Of a DNA stretch of 64,000 nt, positions 47,925 to 56,503 are shown piece by piece (the stretch's first letter is position 1; every line of letters begins with the position of its first letter). The stretch covers positions 1-64,000 of the forward strand of contig JACPIS010000004.1 of the NCBI GenBank assembly GCA_016187925.1, in the 5' to 3' direction. The DNA is from Opitutia bacterium (GTDB taxonomy: Bacteria; Verrucomicrobiota; Verrucomicrobiia; Opitutales; Opitutaceae). Position numbers and translations under genes: made by a program. A model generated the notes under the pieces. It searched no databases. It worked only from the letters and a program-made list of their open reading frames with translations, and was not told the DNA's origin.

Positions 47925-48380
47925 TCAACCCGCCGGCTGCGACATACGCCGCTCCTCCGGTGTCGCGGGGCGGACCGCCACCAATTCCACGTCGAAGTGC
48001 AGGGGCTGGCCCGCCAGCGGGTGGTTCGCGTCGAGCAGCACCTCGTCGCCCTCGATGGCCATCACTGTCACGACCGGCGCATGCCGGTCGGGCCCGGTCT
48101 GAAATTGGTCGCCGACCTTGACCGCATCGACCGGCAGCTGCGCCCGCGGCAATTTTTGCACCAACGCCGCCTCGCGCCGGCCGTAGCCGCGCTCCGGCGG
48201 CACCACGACCTGGCGCGACTCGCCCGGCTGCATCATCCGCAGTTCGGATTCCAGTCCGTCGATGATCATCCCCCCACCCTCCACGCAGCCCATCGGCTCG
48301 GCGCCGCGCGAGGTGTCGAGCATCCGGCCCTGCGCATCGCGCAGCGTATAGTGGAAAAGCAGGTAACGGGGGGTCGTCAT
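47925..48380 (-). CDS. FKBP-type peptidyl-prolyl isomerase (SlyD-like)
   Basis: This 151-residue protein has the FKBP start YTLRDAQGRMLDTSRG, then GMIIDGLESELRMMQPGESR and VPPERGYGRRE, an IF (insert-in-flap) domain (about 75-125) and a final strand LHFDVELVAVR. It is a cytoplasmic SlyD/SlpA-type isomerase without the His-rich tail of E. coli SlyD. Confidence 0.9.
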   Translation of the reverse strand: MTTPRYLLFHYTLRDAQGRMLDTSRGAEPMGCVEGGGMIIDGLESELRMMQPGESRQVVVPPERGYGRREAALVQKLPRAQLPVDAVKVGDQFQTGPDRHAPVVTVMAIEGDEVLLDANHPLAGQPLHFDVELVAVRPATPEERRMSQPAG

Positions 48381-48429
48381 GCGATCCGAATGGATTGCCG
48401 GCCCGCCCGCCCCGGGCAACGCCAAATCC

Positions 48430-50949
48430 CTACGTCTCCTGCCGCAGCACCTCGAGCGGCGGATGGCCGCTCACCCCGCGGTTGGCGAGCAACCCGGTGA
48501 CGATGGTCAGCGCCGTCACCGCCGCGACCGTCGCCAGCAGCCACGAACCCGGCGGCACCGCGGAGACCTTGAAGAGGAATTTTGCCAGCAGGCCGTTCGC
48601 CGCTACGGCGAGTCCCCCGCCCGTCGCCGCCGCGAGCAGGCCGAGCACCGCGTATTCCGCGAGCATGATCTGCCGCAACTGCCGGCGCTGCGCGCCGAGC
48701 GTGCGCAGCAACACCGCCTCGCGCACCCGCTGGTGCCGGCCCATCAGCACCGCGCTCGCCAGCACGACCACGCCGGTGATGACCGTGAAGCTGGCCAGAA
48801 ACGAGATCGCCCACGCGATCTTCGTGAAAATCCCGTCCAGCAGCCGCACGACGAAGCCGAGGTCGATGGCCGAGATGTTCGGCATCTCCTTCGCCACCGC
48901 GCGCTGCAGCCGCGCCGCTTCGTCCGCGCTCCGGGCCCGCGCCGCGGCCGCGAACGTCGCCGGCGCCGCGTCGAGCGGGCCCTGCGGGAACACGAAGAAG
49001 AAATTCGTCTGCATGCGCTGCCACTCGACCTGCCGGATGCTTCCGACGAACGCCTTGACGGTCACGCCCTGCACGTTGAATTCCAGTTCGTCGCCGAGTT
49101 TCACCTGGAGATCCTTCGCGAGGCTGCTCTCGATCGACACCGGCACGCGCTCCGCGCCGGCGGGCATCGTGCCCCCGAAGCGGCCCTCGGTCACCTTCTC
49201 GGCGTCGTCGAGGATGGCGCGGTAGGTCGAGCGATACTCGCGCAGCAGCGCCCACGCCGGCAGCGGGTTGTCCTTGTCCGCCGCGAGCTCCTCCGCCGTG
49301 CGCCCTTTCAGTGCGCTGAGTCGCATCGTGATGATGGGCGACGTCTTGGCCAGCGGCACACCCTCGCGCCGCGCGATGGCGTCGAGCCGGTCGATCTGGT
49401 CCGCCTGCACATCGAAGAACATCAGGTTGGGCCGGTCGCCCTCGCCCATGCCCTGGATTTTTTCCAGCAGCGACGCGCGCGTCAGCGCCAGCGTGAGGAG
49501 CATGAAGGTGCCGAGGCCGAGCGACATCATGAGCAGCAGTGTGCGGTTGTTCGGCCGGTGGACGTTCGCCACCCCTTGCCGCCACGTGTAGGGCAGCCAG
49601 TCCGTCCGCGTGCGCCGCGCCAGCCAGATGATGGCCTCCGCGACGCCCGCGAGCACCGCGAAGCTGGCCACCATCGCGAGGCTGAAGGCGAGGCCCAGCC
49701 GCCAGCTGGACATCTGCAACGTGCCGATGCCCCACATCGCCACGCCGATGGCGCCGTAGATGGCGTAGCGCAACGGATCGGGCTTGCTGTCGCCCTCGTC
49801 GAAGCCCGAGCGCAGCACGTTCAGCGGCGCCACCCGGCGGATTTCCAGCAGCGGCAGGAGCGTGAACAGCACGCAAATCCCCAGACCCGCACCGAGACCG
49901 GTCAGAATGGCCGGCCACGAAACGGCGAAACCCAGGTTATACGGCACATAATCCCGCAGCACAACCGGCAGCAACACCTGCAGCAGCAATCCGAGCCCGA
50001 CACCGAGGACGCTGCCCGCCAAGCCGAGGCCCAACCCTTGCGCCAGATAGATGGCGAAACTCGTCCGCGCGCTGGCCCCGAGGCAACGCAGCACCGCCAC
50101 GGTGGCGAGCCGCTGGCGGATGAACACGTGCATCGCGCTCGCCACGCCGACGGCTCCAAGAAAAAGCGCCAGAAACCCGACGAGGCTGATGAACGAAAAC
50201 AGGTTCTTCATCGCGTCGCCCAGCTGCTCCTTGCGCTCGTCGGCCGTGGTGAAGCGCAGCCGCTCGCTGCGCAACTCCGCACTCAGCGTCTTCTCCACCG
50301 CGCGCGCATCGGTGCCCGCCGGCAGTTTCAGGTAGGCGCTGTGCTGCGAGAGGCTGCCCTTCCGCAGCAGGCCCGTCGCCTGCAGCGCCGCCATCGACAC
50401 CTGCACGCGCGGCGCGAACAGCGAGGTGAAAGGAGATTGGCCCGGATATTGTTTCAGCGCGCCGATCACGGTGAACTTCGACGAACCGAGCGTGATCTCG
50501 CTCCCGACGGCCAGGCCGGCCTGGGTCAGCGCCGCCTCCTCCACGATTGCCGTGTTGGGTTCGGCGAGGCGGGCAAACGCATCGGCGGGGGCGGTCTCGA
50601 CCTCGCCGTAAAAGGGAAAGCCGCCCTCCACGGCCGTGAGCTGCACGAGCCGGCGCGGGTCGCCGCCGAACGTCGCCATGGTGCTGGTGGCGGTGCCCAG
50701 CGCCAGCTCGCCGCCGGTGGCGCGCAGCCGGGCAAGTGCCTTTTCGGAGAACGTCTGCCGGGCCGTCGCGCTCAGATCGGCACCGAGCAGGCCCTTGGCC
50801 TGGCTGTCGATGGCGCCGCGCAGGTTGTCGCCCAGCGCACCGATGCCCGTGAGCGCGGCCACGCCGAGCACGATGGACAGCGAGTAGAGCAGCAGCCGGC
50901 GCCGGCTCGCCCGCGTATCCCGCCACGCCATTTTCAGGATGAAACTCAT
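48430..50949 (-). CDS. ybbP: YbbP-like ABC transporter permease (two FtsX domains)
   Basis: This 839-residue permease has about ten membrane helices in two halves with large extracytoplasmic domains. It starts MSFILKMAWRDTRASRRRLLLY. The FtsX motifs appear near VFIRQRLATVAVLRCLGASA and RHQRVREAVLLRTLGAQRR. The layout matches E. coli YbbP, partner of the YbbA ATPase. That ATPase gene is encoded just upstream on the same strand (51438-52124), but a GxxExxY gene with inverted repeats is inserted between them, only 12 nt before this ATG. Confidence 0.9.
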   Translation of the reverse strand: MSFILKMAWRDTRASRRRLLLYSLSIVLGVAALTGIGALGDNLRGAIDSQAKGLLGADLSATARQTFSEKALARLRATGGELALGTATSTMATFGGDPRRLVQLTAVEGGFPFYGEVETAPADAFARLAEPNTAIVEEAALTQAGLAVGSEITLGSSKFTVIGALKQYPGQSPFTSLFAPRVQVSMAALQATGLLRKGSLSQHSAYLKLPAGTDARAVEKTLSAELRSERLRFTTADERKEQLGDAMKNLFSFISLVGFLALFLGAVGVASAMHVFIRQRLATVAVLRCLGASARTSFAIYLAQGLGLGLAGSVLGVGLGLLLQVLLPVVLRDYVPYNLGFAVSWPAILTGLGAGLGICVLFTLLPLLEIRRVAPLNVLRSGFDEGDSKPDPLRYAIYGAIGVAMWGIGTLQMSSWRLGLAFSLAMVASFAVLAGVAEAIIWLARRTRTDWLPYTWRQGVANVHRPNNRTLLLMMSLGLGTFMLLTLALTRASLLEKIQGMGEGDRPNLMFFDVQADQIDRLDAIARREGVPLAKTSPIITMRLSALKGRTAEELAADKDNPLPAWALLREYRSTYRAILDDAEKVTEGRFGGTMPAGAERVPVSIESSLAKDLQVKLGDELEFNVQGVTVKAFVGSIRQVEWQRMQTNFFFVFPQGPLDAAPATFAAAARARSADEAARLQRAVAKEMPNISAIDLGFVVRLLDGIFTKIAWAISFLASFTVITGVVVLASAVLMGRHQRVREAVLLRTLGAQRRQLRQIMLAEYAVLGLLAAATGGGLAVAANGLLAKFLFKVSAVPPGSWLLATVAAVTALTIVTGLLANRGVSGHPPLEVLRQET

Positions 50950-50961
50950 GAGGGAGTATCG

Positions 50962-51404
50962 CCCACGAAACACACGAAAGGACACGAAAGCGGGGCGTTC
51001 ATCGCACGATCCTTTCCCATTCGAGCTTCGGATGATGTCCGAAGTTCACCAGCAGCGCCAGGCGATGCCCCGATGCCGCGAGGTAGTTCAGCACCTGGGC
51101 GCGGTGTTCATCCACCAGTGCAGAGACTGCCTTGATCTCCAGAATAATCCCTCCGTAGCAGACAAAATCGGCTTTGTACGTCTGCTTGAGCGAGCGCCCC
51201 TTGTAGGACAATGGAAGCGGTTTTTGGCCCTCGAAAGGTATGCCCTGCAGGGCCAGCTCCAGTTCCAGACACTCCTGAAATACCGCTTCTAAAAACCCGC
51301 ACCCCTTGTCCCGGTAGACCTCGAAGCACGCCCCGACGATCTTGTAGCACTCCTCGGCATAAACCACGTCTTTCATTTTCGTGTCCTTTCGTGTGGTTCG
51401 TGGG
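50962..51404 (-). mobile_element. 443-bp GxxExxY unit bounded by 28-bp inverted repeats
   Basis: The arms 50962-50989 and 51377-51404 are inverted copies with 27 of 28 positions equal; the core is ACACGAAAGGACACGAAA. Between them is just one gene (50999-51376). The right arm touches its start codon and the left arm begins 9 nt past its stop. A further related tract, GTGGTTTCGTGTATTTCGTG, lies outside the right arm at about 51409-51428. No target duplication is seen. The insert separates ybbA from ybbP. It is visibly more AT-rich than both neighbours. Confidence 0.7.
50999..51376 (-). CDS. GxxExxY protein (PD-(D/E)XK nuclease-like)
   Basis: This 125-residue protein has the signature GCGFLEAVFQECLELEL and the nuclease-like core YKADFVCYGGIILEIKAV, where Asp, Glu and Lys are placed as in the PD-(D/E)XK fold (PF13366-type). 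Its function is not established. The ATG at 51374-51376 is directly preceded by the inverted repeat, so its ribosome site would lie inside the repeat. The gene interrupts a conserved ybbA-ybbP operon on the same strand. Confidence 0.88.
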   Translation of the reverse strand: MKDVVYAEECYKIVGACFEVYRDKGCGFLEAVFQECLELELALQGIPFEGQKPLPLSYKGRSLKQTYKADFVCYGGIILEIKAVSALVDEHRAQVLNYLAASGHRLALLVNFGHHPKLEWERIVR

Positions 51405-51437
51405 CCCGTGGTTTCGTGTATTTCGTGGTGACCAAAA

Positions 51438-52124
51438 TCAGGTGCGCTCGTCGGCGACGACGGCGCCGGTGCGCAGGCGGATGATGCGCTGCGTGCGGCG
51501 CGCGAGCTCGAGGTCGTGCGTCACGAGCACGAGCGTGGTGCCGCGCTCGCGGTTGAGGCCGAAGATGAGGTCCACCATCGCGTGCGCCGTGTCGCCGTCG
51601 AGGTTGCCGGTCGGCTCGTCGCAGAAGAGGATGCGGGGGCGGTTGATGAAGGCGCGGGCCAGCGCCACGCGCTGCTGCTCGCCGCCGGAGAGCTTGACGG
51701 GATAATGGTCGAGCCGGTTGCCGAGGCCGACGCGCTCCAACAGCGCCCGTGCCTCGGGCTCCCGGCCGGTCTCGCCGCGGAGTTCGAGCGGCACGAGCAC
51801 GTTTTCGAGCGCGGTCAGCGTGGGCACGAGCTGGAAGTTCTGAAAAACGAAGCCGACCGACTCGTTGCGCACGCGGGCGCGGCCGTCCTCGTCGAGTCCG
51901 CCGATCTCGCGTCCGGCGAGCTGCACGGTGCCGCCGCTGGGCCGGTCGAGGCCGGCACAGAGGCCGAGCAGCGTCGTCTTGCCGCTGCCGGACGGGCCCA
52001 CGATGGCGCAGGTCGCACCGGCTTCGACGGCGAAGGTCACCTCGTGCAGGACGGTCAGCGGCCCGGCCGCCGTGGCATATGTCTTGGTCAGGCGCTCGAC
52101 TTTTAGGATGGCTTCGACAGACAT
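51438..52124 (-). CDS. ybbA: YbbA-like ABC transporter ATP-binding protein
   Basis: This 228-residue ATPase has Walker A GPSGSGKTT, Q-loop FVFQNFQLVP, signature LSGGEQQRVALARAFI, Walker [13 protein letters not shown] and H-loop VLVTHDLELA. As in E. coli, it is divergent from tesA and should pair with the YbbP-like permease. The ATG at 52122-52124 gives MSVEAILKVERLTKTY; earlier in-frame starts overlap the tesA promoter. Confidence 0.92.
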   Translation of the reverse strand: MSVEAILKVERLTKTYATAAGPLTVLHEVTFAVEAGATCAIVGPSGSGKTTLLGLCAGLDRPSGGTVQLAGREIGGLDEDGRARVRNESVGFVFQNFQLVPTLTALENVLVPLELRGETGREPEARALLERVGLGNRLDHYPVKLSGGEQQRVALARAFINRPRILFCDEPTGNLDGDTAHAMVDLIFGLNRERGTTLVLVTHDLELARRTQRIIRLRTGAVVADERT

Positions 52125-52209
52125 GAGGGAAGGTTTAAAATGCAGACCGGGTTGATTAAGAACCAATTTCACTCGAACGGCAAAGAACATCGCTGAACGG
52201 CCCGACCCC

Positions 52210-52815
52210 ATGATGCGCGCGCTTCTCCTTTTTTGTCTGCTGGCCCTCACTTCCGGGGCGGCCGAGCGGCGCACGCTCGTGTTTTTCGGCGACAGCCTGA
52301 CCGCCGGCTATGGTCTCGATCCGGACGACGCCTTTCCGGCCGTGATCCGGCGGAAGATCGACGCGTCCGGGAAACCGTGGCGCGTGGTCAACGCCGGCCT
52401 CAGCGGAGAGACCACCGCCGGCGGCCGGCGCCGCATCGATTGGATCCTGCGGCAGCACGTCGACCTGCTCGTCCTCGAACTGGGCGCCAACGACGGCTTG
52501 CGCGGCATCCCCCTGACCGAGACGCGCGCCAACCTCCAGGCGATGATCGACCGCATCCACGCGGCCAACCCGGGCGTAACCATCGTGCTCGCCGGCATGC
52601 AAATCCCCACCAACATGGGCCCCGACTACACGCGGGACTTCTCCCGGATATTCCCCGAGCTGGCGGAGCTGAATCACCTGCCGCTGATCCCGTTCCTGCT
52701 CGACGGCGTCGGCGGCGTCCCCGAGTTGAATCAGGCCGACGGCATTCATCCCACGGTTGAAGGACACCGGGTCGTAGCCGATAATGTGTGGAAGGTACTG
52801 TCGCCCCTTCTATGA
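52210..52815 (+). CDS. tesA: TesA-type SGNH arylesterase / lysophospholipase
   Basis: This 201-residue enzyme has a signal peptide (about 1-18). The SGNH blocks are all present: block I FFGDSLTAGYG with nucleophile S29, the Gly of NAGLSGETTAGG, block III GANDG, and block V DGIHP with D177 and H180. It hydrolyses thioesters, esters or lysophospholipids in the periplasm. Divergent from ybbA across 85 bp, as in E. coli. Its stop overlaps the next gene's ATG. Confidence 0.94.
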   Translation: MMRALLLFCLLALTSGAAERRTLVFFGDSLTAGYGLDPDDAFPAVIRRKIDASGKPWRVVNAGLSGETTAGGRRRIDWILRQHVDLLVLELGANDGLRGIPLTETRANLQAMIDRIHAANPGVTIVLAGMQIPTNMGPDYTRDFSRIFPELAELNHLPLIPFLLDGVGGVPELNQADGIHPTVEGHRVVADNVWKVLSPLL

Positions 52816-53693
52816 GGCTGTTCCCCTGCCATTTCGTTTTCGCCTTGGGCCTCATGGCCTCGCCCCTGGCCTTGCCTGCGCTGGAGGTGAGCGCCCAGGC
52901 CGGAGTCGGCTGGACAGACAATCTCAGCCGCACTTCCGCCCTCCCTTACCGCAAGGACGCCGCGACCTACGCCGCGTCGGTCAGCGTCAGGCAAGGCCGG
53001 CAGATCACCCGCGACTGGCAGCTCTTTGCCGCCGGTGAAGCGGGCGTCGAAACGGTACCGAAGTTCAACTCGCTCGACGCCACCCATGGCGGCCTGACAC
53101 TGCAGCTGCGGCGGAAGTTTGGCCTCGGCGCCTTCGTCCCGGTGCTCGATCTCAACGCGGGCGCGACCTATTTCTCCTTTCACGAGAGCGGCCGCAGCGG
53201 CTGGAAGACTGAACTCGGCCTCACGCTCAGCCAGCGTCTGACGGAGACTTGGCGTGTGTCGGCCAGCGGCGGCTGGCAGGAATACTACGCCCAGCGGCAC
53301 ACCTACGACTTGCGCAGCCATCAGCTGGCCATCGAGACCAGCTGGGATGCCACCGAACGCTGGCGGCTGAGCGCCGGTGCCCAGCGCCTGTGGGGCGAAT
53401 TGACCGCCAACACCGAATGGGATGTCTACGGGGGCGCCCTCGCCGGCGTCTACGGCCCGCGCATCGCCCACTATTACAGCCATATCCCTTGGGCGGTCAC
53501 TAACACGTTCGGCCCGGGTTGGACCGCCTACCGCGTGGACTGTGTCGCTGACTTCTGGTGGCTCCAAGCCTCCTTCGCCATCGATGCGAACACCTCCATC
53601 CCGATCCGCTACGAGGCCGTCAGGGTCGTCAACCGGGCCGACGTACGCTACGACACGGCCGTCTGGTCGCTCGGCATCGCCCACCGCTTCTAA
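52812..53693 (+). CDS. outer-membrane beta-barrel protein
   Basis: This 293-residue protein has a signal peptide (about 1-24, ending PALA). Alternating polar/hydrophobic strands rich in Trp and Tyr follow, and it ends in F (IAHRF), the classical outer-membrane insertion signature. No known family is recognised. It is translationally coupled to tesA (ATGA overlap) and precedes a cupredoxin gene by 12 nt and an adenylate cyclase gene, so the four may form one operon. Confidence 0.75.
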   Translation: MRLFPCHFVFALGLMASPLALPALEVSAQAGVGWTDNLSRTSALPYRKDAATYAASVSVRQGRQITRDWQLFAAGEAGVETVPKFNSLDATHGGLTLQLRRKFGLGAFVPVLDLNAGATYFSFHESGRSGWKTELGLTLSQRLTETWRVSASGGWQEYYAQRHTYDLRSHQLAIETSWDATERWRLSAGAQRLWGELTANTEWDVYGGALAGVYGPRIAHYYSHIPWAVTNTFGPGWTAYRVDCVADFWWLQASFAIDANTSIPIRYEAVRVVNRADVRYDTAVWSLGIAHRF

Positions 53694-53705
53694 ACTCCCC
53701 CGCTC

Positions 53706-54347
53706 ATGCTCCGTCGCCCCTTCTGCCTATCCGCCCTGTTGTTGCTCGCAGCGTCAGCTTTCAGCGCCGAGCTGCGCGTGAAGGTGATGGACACCAAGGG
53801 CAAGCCGGTGGAGGACGCCGTCGTGTCGCTGCTCCGCGCCGACGGCATCCCGCCGAGCACGACGCCGCTGCCAGCGATCGAGATCACGCAAAACGACCAG
53901 GAGTTCATGCCCTACGTCACCGTCGTCACGACGGGCACGGCGGTGAAGTTTCCCAACAAGGACACCGTGCAGCATCACGTCTATTCGCTGTCGCGTCCGA
54001 AAAAATTCGAGCTGCCGCTCTACGATCCCGGCAAGGCCGAGACGATCGTGTTCGACCAGCCGGGCATCGTCACCCTCGGCTGCAACATCCACGATTGGAT
54101 GCTCGCGTACCTCGTCGTGCTCGATACGCCCTACTTCGCCAAGACCGATGCGCAGGGCGCCGCCACGCTCACGGCCCCGGCGGGCCAATATCGCTTCGAG
54201 CTCTGGCACCCGCGCCTGACCGGCAGCATCCCCCGCCCCCTGACGCTCGCCGACGGCGGGACCGAGCCGGTAAATTTCTCCGTGCATCTGAAGCCCGACC
54301 GCCGGCTGCGCCGCGCGCCCGACGGCAAGTCCACCGGCTACGAATGA
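53706..54347 (+). CDS. secreted cupredoxin-like protein (methylamine-utilization type)
   Basis: This 213-residue protein has a signal peptide (1-20). A type 1 copper site can be seen in full: His in TVQHHVYS and Cys, His, Met in the C-N-I-H-D-W-M stretch (residues about 124-130). The fold around PYVTVVTTGTAVKFPNKD resembles plastocyanin-like proteins. Residues about 150-200 form a separate beta segment. It lies between the beta-barrel and the adenylate cyclase genes, suggesting a copper-dependent redox or sensing role, which is inference. Confidence 0.82.
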   Translation: MLRRPFCLSALLLLAASAFSAELRVKVMDTKGKPVEDAVVSLLRADGIPPSTTPLPAIEITQNDQEFMPYVTVVTTGTAVKFPNKDTVQHHVYSLSRPKKFELPLYDPGKAETIVFDQPGIVTLGCNIHDWMLAYLVVLDTPYFAKTDAQGAATLTAPAGQYRFELWHPRLTGSIPRPLTLADGGTEPVNFSVHLKPDRRLRRAPDGKSTGYE

Positions 54348-54354
54348 GCCTCCC

Positions 54355-56079
54355 GTGAGCCTGCTCCGCTTCCGCCGTTTCAGCACCCGCGTGCTGCTGC
54401 TCATCGCCGGCCTGGTCGCCGTCTCCCTGCTCACCGTCTACGGGCTGGTCGCCCGCGCCAACCGCCTCAACGCCGTCCGGCACATCGAGCAGAACCTCGA
54501 GCGCGGCGCCCGCCTCTACCGCGAGGCCGTCTCCGTCCGCATCGAGATCCTCGCCCGCAGCGGCAGCCAGATGGCCAACGACTACGCCTTCCGGCAGATG
54601 CTGCTCCGCGAACACATGGAGCCGCGCACCATCCGCTCCGCCCTGCTCAATTCCTCCGAGCGCATCGGCGCGCCGGTCATCGCGCTCTTCACCCCCTCCG
54701 GCGACCTCATCGCCAACACCCGGGAGGAGCTTTCCGCCGAACATTGCGGACCGTTCCGCTACCTCATCCAAAAGGCCACGGAGACGGATACCGTCCTGGT
54801 CGACGGCCGCTACGCCAGCGACTTCGCGTATCTCGACGGCCGTCTGCACGTGCTGGTCATCGTGCCGCTCTACGCCCCGTCGCCGGAGATCGTGAACTGG
54901 TTCGGCTTCGCGTTCCCGATCGACGACGACTTTGCCTCGCGGATCAAATCGCTCGCGAACCTCGATGTCACCTTCACCTCCGCGATGGGACACGACCGCG
55001 CCCGGGTGCTGGCCACCACGCTCAACTCCGGCATGGCGGCGGACGTGGCGACCCACCACGAAGTCCCCGGTTCGGCGACCTCCATCATCAACCTGGCCGG
55101 CGAGCCGTACGTCACCTCGCTCCTGTCTTTGCCGCTGCTCGGCGACGATCCCGCCCACATCATCCTGCAGCGCTCCCTCAACGAGGAACTCGCCTTCGCC
55201 CGCGACCTTGAGGGCCTTGTCCTGAAAATCGCGCTCACCGCGCTCGCCGCGACCATGCTGGCCGCGCTGGCCATCGCCCGCGGCGTCAGCCAGCCCGTGC
55301 AGGCGCTCGCCGCGCATATCCGCCACGTCGCCGCCGGCGACTACACCAAGCGCATCGAGCTGCGCCGCGAGGACGAGCTCGGCCAGCTCGCCACCGCCTT
55401 CAACCAGATGACCGTCGGCCTCGCCGAGCGCGACCGCACGCGCGACCTGCTCGGCAAGGTCGTCTCGCCCGAGATCGCCGCGCAGCTGCTGCGCTCCGAC
55501 CTGCAGCTCGGCGGCGAGGAGCGCGAGGTCACGATCCTCTTTGCCGACCTGCGCAACTTCACCACGCTCAGCGAGCCGCTGCCGCCGGCCGAGGTGCTGG
55601 CGTTGCTCAACCGTTTCCTCGACCGCATGAGCACCGTGGTGGAAAAGCACGGCGGCGTGATCGACAAATACATCGGCGACTCGATCATGGCGCTCTTCGG
55701 CGCGCCCGTGGCCGACCCCGAGGCCGCCGACCGGGCGGTCGCCGCCGCCCGCGCCATGCTCGCCACGCTCGCGGAGCTGAACTGGGAACTCGTCGCCGAG
55801 GGCAAGCCGGCGCTGGTGCTCGGCATCGGCATCAACACCGCCCGCGTCGTCGCGGGCAACATCGGCTCGCAGACGCGCCTGAACTACACCGTCATCGGCG
55901 ACGGCGTGAACATCGCCTCCCGGCTCGAATCGCTGACCAAGGAGCCCTCCTACGGCACGCACATCATCGTCAGCGAAGCCACCGCCAAAGCCGCCAAGCG
56001 CGCCCAGCCCCTTCGGCCACTCGGAGAAGTCACCGTCAAGGGCAAGAGCGCCGCGGTGCAGATCTACGCCGCGGACTGA
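54355..56079 (+). CDS. membrane-bound class III adenylate/guanylate cyclase with HAMP domain
   Basis: This 574-residue receptor has TM1 (about 12-34), an extracytoplasmic sensor (about 35-285) and TM2 (about 288-308). A HAMP domain follows (about 310-360, RGVSQPVQALAAHIRHVAAG). The class III cyclase domain (about 390-570) has metal-binding Asp in ILFADLRNFT and IDKYIGDSIMALF and the VIGDGVNIASRLE motif. It starts with GTG at 54355, 7 nt after the cupredoxin stop. It would convert a periplasmic signal into cAMP or cGMP. Substrate preference is not decided. Confidence 0.92.
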   Translation: MSLLRFRRFSTRVLLLIAGLVAVSLLTVYGLVARANRLNAVRHIEQNLERGARLYREAVSVRIEILARSGSQMANDYAFRQMLLREHMEPRTIRSALLNSSERIGAPVIALFTPSGDLIANTREELSAEHCGPFRYLIQKATETDTVLVDGRYASDFAYLDGRLHVLVIVPLYAPSPEIVNWFGFAFPIDDDFASRIKSLANLDVTFTSAMGHDRARVLATTLNSGMAADVATHHEVPGSATSIINLAGEPYVTSLLSLPLLGDDPAHIILQRSLNEELAFARDLEGLVLKIALTALAATMLAALAIARGVSQPVQALAAHIRHVAAGDYTKRIELRREDELGQLATAFNQMTVGLAERDRTRDLLGKVVSPEIAAQLLRSDLQLGGEEREVTILFADLRNFTTLSEPLPPAEVLALLNRFLDRMSTVVEKHGGVIDKYIGDSIMALFGAPVADPEAADRAVAAARAMLATLAELNWELVAEGKPALVLGIGINTARVVAGNIGSQTRLNYTVIGDGVNIASRLESLTKEPSYGTHIIVSEATAKAAKRAQPLRPLGEVTVKGKSAAVQIYAAD

Positions 56080-56179
56080 GGGCGGCGGATGGGACCGTGA
56101 GGCCTCACCGGGTGTGAATCGGTTTGAGCCGTTGGAAACCCGTACTTGCGAGCCAACTTGGGGAACGTATTCTACCGAT

Positions 56180-56503
56180 ATGGTCTCCAAACTAGGGCAT
56201 ATTGAACTGCCTTTCCCGATCGATGTAGATCGGATTGCAGAGTATTGCCGTGCGAGGGGGATCCGTCGACTGAGCTTGTTCGGCTCCGTATTGCGCGATG
56301 ATTTCGATCCGTCACGCAGTGATGTTGATGTATTGGCTGAATTCGAACCAGGAGCGTTGGACAATATCGGCTTTCACTACTTCGGCTATGGTGAAGCTCT
56401 GGCCGCAATTCTCGGCCGTCGGGTTGATTTTTGTTCACGCCTCAATCCGCACATCGAGGCAACTGTCAGACGGGAGGCATTGCCCATCTATGAGCGTGCA
56501 TGA
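56180..56503 (+). CDS. MNT-domain nucleotidyltransferase (antitoxin of a HepT/MNT module)
   Basis: This 107-residue protein has the minimal nucleotidyltransferase motif LFGSVLRDDFDPSRSDVDVL with the two catalytic Asp and a third Asp in RRVDFCS. MNT proteins of this type AMPylate and silence their HepT toxin partner. The downstream frame is a HepT gene carrying a premature stop and overlapping this one by 14 nt. The ATG at 56180 gives the family N-terminus. The pair is more AT-rich than its surroundings. Confidence 0.88.
   Translation: MVSKLGHIELPFPIDVDRIAEYCRARGIRRLSLFGSVLRDDFDPSRSDVDVLAEFEPGALDNIGFHYFGYGEALAAILGRRVDFCSRLNPHIEATVRREALPIYERA

Noticed and set aside
48379-51135. A 918-codon open frame on the plus strand opposite the YbbP-like gene
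   Set aside because: It is an antisense shadow caused by GC-rich third positions; its translation is Arg/Glu/His-rich without any domain, while the minus strand encodes a clear permease.
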